Below are positions 60,463 to 64,000 of a DNA stretch of 64,000 bases, piece after piece. Under the pieces are notes generated by a model. The model did no database searches. It saw only the letters and a list, made by a program, of their open reading frames with translations, and was not told where the DNA came from. Source of the DNA: Salvia splendens (taxonomy: Eukaryota > Streptophyta > Magnoliopsida > Lamiales > Lamiaceae); the NCBI RefSeq assembly GCF_004379255.2, contig NC_056042.1, positions 11,331,901 through 11,395,900 of the forward strand, in the 5' to 3' direction. Within the stretch, counting starts at the first letter, position 1, and each line of letters starts with the position of its first letter. Made by a program: the position numbers and the translations under genes.

Positions 60463-61621
60463 GGGAGTGAGTCTCTACTATGAGTTTAATCGAATTCGGG
60501 TCCTAGCAAGGGTACGTCCCTACTCGGACTAGTGTACACGATGAGTACCGTGAGTCATCGAACGGGTTAGCCGGTTTTCGTGCTCGTGGAAAGTGGCCCC
60601 TTACACGGCACCCTAAAGAACATATATGGCAGTTTCTTAAATAAATCAAGAAGAAATGGTTGTGTTTTGAAATGATGAGGAAAAATGATTTGAGGATGAA
60701 TTGAAAGGTTGTGATTGAGATATTTTTAGTGTCTCGGGCCATTTCAAGTTAAAACCCCGAGGTCACTCAATGGTGGCATGATATAACTGTTTTGGCATTT
60801 GTCCACTGAGTGCATCAAGTACTCAGCCCCTGCATATGTTTTCCCTATGTGCAGGTTGAGCGTGGACGGAGGACGGAGGATGTTGAGCATTGGACAGAGA
60901 CAGTATTCAATAAATGATCCGGTTGCTATTGTGTCTTCATACACAGTAGTAGCTAACTCTCAAATGCTTCCGCTACGTCAAGTTTTAAGAATTTCTTTTA
61001 ATTCCTTTGAATTGTCAAACTATGTCATTCACGTATGTACCTTCTGAATTTGAAACCTTGTTGATAAATGAAATTTCGTATTTTGATCGATAAGTCGTAC
61101 TTCTTTTGTTGTTCTCCTTTCTTCCCCGTTTCTTAATTCCCCCACTAGTCACGATTCCCCGTGCTTCCTATCCTTAGGAAGTGCGGTCGTGACAGAATGG
61201 TCGATGAAAGTATTTCGGGCATGAGTTCACTGAGTGCATCAAGTACTCAGCCCCTGCATATGTTTTCCCTATGTGCAGGTTGAGCGTGGACGGAGGACGG
61301 AGGATGTTGAGCATTGGACAGAGACAATATTCAATAAATGATCCGGTTGCTATTGTGTCTTCATACACAGTAGTAGCTAACTCTCAAATGCTTCCGCTAC
61401 GTCAAGTTTTAAGAATTTCTTTTAATTCCTTTGAATTGTCAAACTATGTCATTCACGTATGTACCTTCTGAATTTGAAACCTTGTTGATAAATGAAATTT
61501 CGTATTTTGATCGATAAGTCGTACTTCTTTTGTTGTTCCCCTTTCTTCCCCGTTTCTTAATTCCCCCACTAGTCACGATTCCCCGTGTTTTCTATCCTTA
61601 GGAAGTGGGGTCGTGACAGAA

Positions 61622-61633
61622 TGGTATCAGAGC
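61622..61633 (+). promoter_or_regulatory. Primer-binding site, initiator Met tRNA
   Basis: TGGTATCAGAGC, three bases after the LTR end. This is the standard plant initiator-methionine primer site. Confidence 0.9.
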
Positions 61634-62676
61634 AATTTTTCCTTCCGCTCTGGACCGAGAGTCTCTTATTCAATCTAGTCTAGACTCGTTTCGCTAGACT
61701 ATGAGGTTGTGAATTGAAGGCTCAACATCCCGACTCGTCACACTCAACCGAGAAAAAGGTAAGATGTTTTATGAGAATGTTTTGAGAAAGAAAGATGATG
61801 AAGTTTTGATGAGGAACGATGGATTGTTTGTTTTTACATGAAAAGATGAAAGTTGATGTTCAAGTATGTTTTGATTTTTGAGTCAAAGCTTGTACTTCAA
61901 AGTTGAAAGTGAGATGTTGAATTTTTGAGAAAAGTGTGAGTTTTGAAGAAAATGTTTTGATTTGAAAGTAGATGTGAAATGTGAAAGCGTTCTGTTTTGG
62001 GAAGTGAAATGTTGTGTATTGTACTTGTTATTTGAAGTATGAATGACTGGATATGTGATATTTGTTGATCTATGAGGTGGTAAAATGTTGTGAAATGAGA
62101 AATGTTTATGCAATTGATGTTGGACGTGATAATGAATGGAGTATGATTGATAATGTTATGAGATGTAGACTTCAAAGGCCTTAGATGTAGGCTAGTTATA
62201 CGCGCGAACTATGTTTTCTTTAAGGCAATATACTTATCGATGGAACGAATGAGGCCTAGAAAATAGCGAATTCCAAGGGGCGTGATGAGATGACGAGGCA
62301 AGGAGATCGAGAGTGCGAATGGCGGTCGGTGAACCATGAAACTTTTTATTCTTGGAATGACGCGAAATGTTGGAGCAAGCTTGAACGACAAGAACAAAAA
62401 GAATACGAGGTAGATTTCAAGTAGTGGAAGATAGCGAAGACGAAATGAAGTTCAAACGCAAAAGAGGGTGTAAGACAAGGAGGGATGACGCGCAGTGCGC
62501 GAGTTAAGTTAATATAGTCTAATCTCGCATAAATTGTTAGGAGTGGCAGCGATGTGACTTTGAACTACAATTAAACGACATGAGGAAGCTGCTTGGAAGA
62601 CAAGACGATGGAAAAATTCTATACTCGAAGGACGTAGGTAAATTTCGGGACGAAATTTTTGTTAAGGTGGGTAGAT
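61634..62676 (+). other. Non-coding internal region of T1
   Basis: About 1.04 kb, A/T-rich in the first half. No ORF with a Gag or Pol motif. It ends in 'ggtaaatttcgggacgaaat' and 'gttaaggtgggtagat', the usual 3' end of Tekay/Del-type elements. This matches a LARD-like or deletion derivative that would need proteins from an autonomous relative. Confidence 0.75.
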
Positions 62677-64000
62677 TGTAACACCCCGACTTTTTCTACT
62701 CTTTTTATTGTGTTCTTGAAAGGACCGTCGTTTGTACACTTGAAAATTTTTTCGACCTTGTTTCTTTTGTCGAGAGAATAATTTTACATTTTGGCTTTGG
62801 GCTATTAATTTTAAGAGTGTTGGGTCATCCAAATTTTCTTATTCTTTAACCAACTTAGCCAAACTCTACAATTTACATGTTGGGCCCAATTTCATCAAAG
62901 AACTTTAAGTTTCCAAGCCCAATTCATTTTATTTGGAAACCACACTTTGAAGCCCAATTAGAGATTAATGATTTCTATACATGCATCCTTTCCTCAACCC
63001 CACGACACCTTCCACCCTTCATCTTCCACCTTCCAACTCTCTCAATTAATCCTACAACCAAAAGACACCCCATTTAAACCTCCACCCTTTCACTTCTCTT
63101 CTCACTTTATACTTTACAACAAGAACAAAGAGAGAGAGGAGAAGAAACCGAGAGATGAGGGGAGAAGAAGAGTGAGGCAGCGGCGATGAGGAAGAGAAAT
63201 GGCGACGTTAGAAGCGTGAGGGCTCCGGTTCAATCGAACGCAGCAACGTCAGTTCAGCGGCAACGATCCAGCAGTGGCGACGAACAGTGGCCCCCTTGCT
63301 GCGTTTTGAAAACTGAAACGAAAGAACATATTTTTGAAGGAGAACTTATCTTTCGGGGCGGTTCGGAGTTGGTTCGGGGCTGTTCGGAGATGTTTCAGGG
63401 GCTGCCGTGTCGTTTCGAGGTTGAATCGGTGAGGAACGATGGCTGTCCGAACAGCAAACAGACAATGCAGTGGCTAATTGCGAATGACGGCGACGCCGCG
63501 AGACCTTCGACTGCACAGCAGCGACGACGCAGCAGCGCCGAGCGTCTGTGGTGGACACGGGTGACGAATCGGAGTCAGCAGCGGCGACGTCGGCGGCGAA
63601 CAGGCTGACCAACGGGCAGTAGCCGACGATGACCGATCTGGACCGTGAGTTGCAGAGTTTACAGTGATGGAACAAAACGAATTGATAGAGAGATGAGTGA
63701 TGGTGGTCGAAAGAGGAAAGGGAGCGACGGCGGAGCAGCAACGTTCGTACAGCAGCGTCTCCCGGCTCTGTGCAGCAGCCAACAACAGCAACAACGTGCA
63801 GCAACGGGCCGAACAGCGATGGCACCGCTCGTCTGCTCGACGAATTCCGAACAGTAAGTTCCGACACGTTTTTGACCGACCAAATGAACTCCGATTTGAC
63901 CAATTCTTTTTCCTGAGTAAACTTCATGATGTCTTCTATGTTGTGTGTAAATATCAACCCTTTTGGATTAAAGATGAATTTTTGGTGAATTTTTGAAGTT
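62677..64000 (+). repeat. 3' LTR of T1, first 1,324 bp
   Basis: Same as 56,939-58,262 at an offset of 5,738. Differences seen by eye: P/L codon near 63,038, a/c near 63,080, g/a and a/g near 63,322 and 63,341. Continues beyond the window. Confidence 0.9.

Larger units (their letters stand above)
56939..61618 (+). repeat. 5' LTR of T1 with internal duplications
   Basis: 4,680 bp, unusually long and composite. Part X (58,241-58,655) recurs at 59,415-59,828. The block ending in gtactcagcc ... tatgtgcaggttgagcg occurs at about 59,090, 60,805 and 61,222. The 'agggagtgagtccctact' module occurs near 58,760, 58,815, 60,250 and 60,300, with a variant near 60,465. An LTR-end-like GTCGTGACAGAATGG occurs internally at 61,186-61,200. 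Long ORFs on both strands at 57,448-58,219 are GC-rich and repetitive and probably not genes. Confidence 0.85.
56939..64000 (+). mobile_element. Young non-autonomous Tekay/Del-type LTR element T1 (3' LTR cut by window end)
   Basis: LTR start TGTAACACCCCGAC at 56,939 and again at 62,677; 5' LTR end GTCGTGACA at 61,618, followed by TGGTATCAGAGC (61,622-61,633), the initiator-Met primer site typical of Tekay/Del-type elements; before the 3' LTR lies GGGACGAAATTTTTGTTAAG and the purine tract. The internal region is only 1,058 bp and has no gag or pol. The first 1,324 bp of both LTRs align without indels (constant offset 5,738) and show four differences by eye, about 0.3%. Confidence 0.88.

Overview
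This is plant nuclear DNA, almost certainly eudicot. The evidence is spliced genes with GT-AG introns, LTR retrotransposons of the plant Athila, Tekay/Del and copia types, Stowaway, hAT and PIF/Harbinger non-autonomous elements, an L1 LINE and a tRNA-derived SINE. I cannot name the species. No bacterial, organellar or CRISPR content is visible, and most of the window is transposable element.

Layout. 1-5,845: 3' part of an Athila-like Ty3 element (second ORF, a long structured non-coding tract, 3' LTR). 5,846-8,047: remnants of two other LTRs. 8,048-8,790: an unrecognised exon-like fragment. 8,799-9,494: a hAT-type MITE with a perfect 8-bp target duplication. 10,337-16,760: an intact beta-carbonic anhydrase gene (+) of eight coding exons, with two candidate promoters and first exons; its introns carry three Stowaway-like MITEs and a SINE. 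17,164-19,938: a short, internally deleted Ty3 element (-). 20,166-37,661: a copia element (+) split by a 12.6-kb Athila-like element (21,857-34,438), which itself carries an inverted LTR where its protease should be. 37,662-48,302: two inverted copies of a three-exon NADPH-dependent enone/quinone oxidoreductase gene around a 7.2-kb spacer full of MITEs and a PIF/Harbinger remnant. 48,303-52,375: the mirror copy of the copia element (-), truncated. 52,376-56,938: hAT end, minisatellite, a second Harbinger remnant split by an L1 fragment, and intergenic DNA. 56,939-64,000: a young non-autonomous Tekay/Del-type LTR element whose 3' LTR runs off the window.

Three loci look functional: the carbonic anhydrase gene and the two oxidoreductase copies. 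Carbonic anhydrase interconverts CO2 and bicarbonate; the oxidoreductase family reduces reactive enones or furanone precursors with NADPH. They do not form a pathway. All retroelement coding regions carry stops, frameshifts or deletions.

The most interesting structure is the large inverted duplication (about 5 kb per arm, copia 3' half plus oxidoreductase gene), whose inner arms look identical even at a 23-nt homopolymer and whose two genes share only 103 bp upstream of the ATG. Also notable are paired hairpins conserved between two diverged Athila-like elements, an LTR/primer-binding-site junction captured inside a Tekay-type LTR, and the dual first exon of the carbonic anhydrase gene. I saw no gene set suggesting a wholly new biological system. 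Coordinates, exon joins and identities were read by eye, not computed.
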